Source: Butyrivibrio sp. X503 (GTDB lineage Bacteria; Bacillota; Clostridia; Lachnospirales; Lachnospiraceae). Taken from it: 64,000 nucleotides of DNA. Location of the stretch: positions 186,001 through 250,000 of the forward strand of contig NZ_RAIQ01000001.1 of the NCBI RefSeq assembly GCF_003625475.1, written 5' to 3'. A model generated the notes under the pieces. That model saw nothing but the letters and a program-made list of their open reading frames with translations, did not search any database and was not told the DNA's origin. The translations under genes and the position numbers were made by a program. Below, one piece after another: positions 62,100-64,000 of the stretch (position 1 is the first letter of the stretch; every line of letters begins with the position of its first letter).

Positions 62100-63707
62100 T
62101 TATACCTTATTTTTGTTAAAGGTGAAAGGTCGGAGAACCGCGCAGAGAACAAGCATTGCCAGTATTCCGATCCAGACACCGACACTGATCACATTCTTAT
62201 CGTATTCCATAACCGCAATATCTTTGCTGTACTTATACATCGGTGCATGCTCACCTCTGTATCCCACTACAATATCACCGTTTCCCTTAAGCTCTTTAAC
62301 TTCACTCTCTGAAAGGTATTGCGCCTCCATGCCAAAGCTTACGCCATCTTCGCCTCGCTCCCTGTCACCATACAGAGCAGTCGGAGGAGTTGTTGCCAAA
62401 AGAAAGATAAGTGAAGCCGCAATTCCCGAAAGAACGGCGCCGGTAAGCGCTTTGGTAAAGCGTCTAAGATCAAATAAAGCTGCCGGTTCCACGATGTTCG
62501 CACTGCCATCACGGTCTTTGGTCACTTCCAATGCCTTGAGGTTATCCCCGTTCAGACACGCATACATCAGTTGTCCCATAAACAAATATGTAAAATTCTT
62601 AAATCCAAGATTATATAAAAGCGGCTCCCACATTCCAAGAAACAGCATAGCTAACATAACCGCAAGTTCTGCACGTTTATCTGCCTTGATAGCCCTATTG
62701 ATAAACCATAAGCTCAAAGCCGCCATCACAATAAATGCGACAATTCCAAGTTGAAGGAAAAGATACATCTGCGCCATATCTATTCCGTATGTCTCATAGT
62801 TTGCCAATGGATTATTGAGCCTTATTCCAAACAAAGACAAGTGATTGTTGGTCCAAAAATATTTGGCCAGCATAAACCTTGAATTAAACACCGTTCTGTT
62901 TAAAAGCTCAAATATTTTCTCGGGAAGAACAAGCGGCAGGATTATCGAAACCACGCAGGTTACGGGAAATGCCGCATAGCATATTATCTTTTCAAATATT
63001 CCGATATTCTTTCTTATACAAAACCATATATTACATACAAGGAAGACAATGCATGCGAGAATTCCCGTCCTTGAGCCGGAATACATAAAAATATACAGGT
63101 TAAAGAAAAGCGCTGCTACAGAGATCAGATAGATACAAGATAGCTTTTTCTTTCTATCAATACTGCTCGCCATAACGGCCGTGGTCAAAAGATAAACGGC
63201 CATCATCGTAAGCATCAATACGTTCATGTGGAGTGTATTGGGATGAGCATAGCCAAAAGCATGTCTGAACATAAGTCCCGCGGCCGCTCTGTCCTGAGGA
63301 TAATAAACTTCCGGGAGAATTCCGAACACTCCCAAAACAATCTTTCCGAGTATAAATACACCGGATACCACGGTGCCCGACATGATCGTCTTTTTTACTG
63401 AGACGCCCTTCATTCCAAACATCATCGTAAAGCAGACAATAAGTCCTTTTTCACCGGTAAAGCGATATACCAGGATGGCGAGTGCAAAAAATGCAGCCAT
63501 AACACCATACTCTTTTAAAGTGTGTTCGGCCATCACAATTTTGCACGCAAAAAGAAAGAGTCCGAGAGCCAAGCAGATATTGTACATGGTCATTCCCTCG
63601 TACAATCCCGCAGCCCTCGCTCCTACCATAACAGCAAAATAGAGAAGGTATATGCCTTCTCCTATCTTGTCTTTGTTTGAAGTGATCTTCTTTATCAAAT
63701 CATTCAT
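62100..63707 (-). CDS. Wzy-like polysaccharide polymerase
   Basis: 535 residues, about 12 TM helices with the longest outer loop near the middle (FGYAHPNTLHMNVLMLT, then YSGSRTGILACIVFLVC), the O-antigen ligase/polymerase pattern. It would polymerise lipid-linked repeat units after flipping. AAGGTG before the ATG. 11 bp before the sugar-phosphate transferase gene, after the TagA-like gene by 30 bp. Confidence 0.78.
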   Translation of the reverse strand: MNDLIKKITSNKDKIGEGIYLLYFAVMVGARAAGLYEGMTMYNICLALGLFLFACKIVMAEHTLKEYGVMAAFFALAILVYRFTGEKGLIVCFTMMFGMKGVSVKKTIMSGTVVSGVFILGKIVLGVFGILPEVYYPQDRAAAGLMFRHAFGYAHPNTLHMNVLMLTMMAVYLLTTAVMASSIDRKKKLSCIYLISVAALFFNLYIFMYSGSRTGILACIVFLVCNIWFCIRKNIGIFEKIICYAAFPVTCVVSIILPLVLPEKIFELLNRTVFNSRFMLAKYFWTNNHLSLFGIRLNNPLANYETYGIDMAQMYLFLQLGIVAFIVMAALSLWFINRAIKADKRAELAVMLAMLFLGMWEPLLYNLGFKNFTYLFMGQLMYACLNGDNLKALEVTKDRDGSANIVEPAALFDLRRFTKALTGAVLSGIAASLIFLLATTPPTALYGDRERGEDGVSFGMEAQYLSESEVKELKGNGDIVVGYRGEHAPMYKYSKDIAVMEYDKNVISVGVWIGILAMLVLCAVLRPFTFNKNKV

Positions 63708-63737
63708 AAAAACACCTTCCGGTTAAAAGTCACCTTT

Positions 63738-64000
63738 TTATCTGCGCTTCTTAAACAGATCGCCGAACAGATAATAGAAAAACTTTGTATTGGTGACAAA
63801 ATATCTCGAGAACAGTCTCTTGGGATCCTGGAACAAACGGTAAAGCCACTCAAAACCAATCTTCTGTATCCATTCGGGAGCTCTTTTGATAGTGCCCGCA
63901 TGGAAGTCAAAGCCCGCGCCGACGCCCATCATAACGCCTTTTACTTTATCCTTGTGTGCAAGCATCCATTTTTCCTGTTTGGGTGCTCCCAGTCCGATCC
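63738..64000 (-). CDS. TagA/WecG/CpsF glycosyltransferase, C-terminal part
   Basis: Only the C-terminal 87 codons are in the window; the frame is open at the edge. It reads IGLGAPKQEKWMLAHKDKVK, GVMMGVGAGFDFHAGTIKRA and PEWIQKIGFEWLYRLFQDP, the unmistakable end of GT26 enzymes, which add a second sugar (for example N-acetylmannosamine) to the lipid-linked first sugar. First gene seen of the long locus, so the operon begins upstream. Confidence 0.93.
   Translation of the reverse strand, partial: IGLGAPKQEKWMLAHKDKVKGVMMGVGAGFDFHAGTIKRAPEWIQKIGFEWLYRLFQDPKRLFSRYFVTNTKFFYYLFGDLFKKRR

Overview
The window looks like chromosomal DNA of a Gram-positive anaerobe of the family Lachnospiraceae, probably Butyrivibrio- or Pseudobutyrivibrio-like. 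The basis is the clostridial-type infC-rpmI-rplT operon, the DUF1858 redox protein, the sigma-A-like promoters with strong GGAGG ribosome sites, and a cluster at 22.2-29.2 kb whose proteins I know only as uncharacterised families of this group. This placement is inference; no 16S gene is present. Most genes lie on the minus strand. I see no phage, insertion sequence or CRISPR array.

Layout. 1-7.6 kb: a DUF3160 lipoprotein (3' end outside the window), surE, a DUF1858 protein (+), a TetR regulator, the dipeptidase pepD, the infC-rpmI-rplT operon (infC starts at ATT behind a leader terminator), a flavin reductase and a small membrane protein (+). 7.6-12.6 kb: tRNA-Trp, a chemotaxis receptor (+), a cyclophilin (+), an anchored LprI/DUF1311-like protein and a secreted protein of four tandem repeats. 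12.8-18.2 kb: a MoxR ATPase / DUF58 / two vWA / TPR operon of the Bat (aerotolerance) type. 18.3-22.1 kb: purF-purB-metF.

22.2-29.2 kb: four apparently co-transcribed genes without a described function. In transcription order they are a 1196-residue beta-sandwich plus helical-repeat protein (I believe DUF5717), a divergent Hsp70/actin-fold protein (I believe DUF5716), a TPR-like protein, and a two-TM coiled-coil protein. This is the best candidate for an undescribed system: an Hsp70-like protein apparently wired to a giant scaffold and a membrane anchor.

29.4-34.3 kb: a MacB-type export operon (ATPase, HlyD-like adaptor, two permeases) whose promoter -10 lies inside a perfect palindrome. 34.5-38.9 kb: a YtrA-type GntR / ABC / two membrane proteins / two CPBP protease operon with a perfect 11-bp inverted repeat at its promoter. 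39.0-42.7 kb: a short orphan CdiI-like immunity gene and two tandem copies of a secreted glycine-rich repeat protein, the second broken by a one-base frameshift.

42.8-64 kb: one long minus-strand cell-surface polysaccharide locus. It starts upstream of the window (TagA/WecG-type transferase) and runs through a Wzy-like polymerase, an initiating sugar-phosphate transferase, a UDP-glucuronate 4-epimerase, FdtA/FdtB-like amino-sugar genes, manC, several polytopic GT-C-like enzymes, a radical SAM/SPASM protein, two Fn3-like lipoproteins, a GT2 and a flippase, ending at a strong terminator at 42.77 kb.
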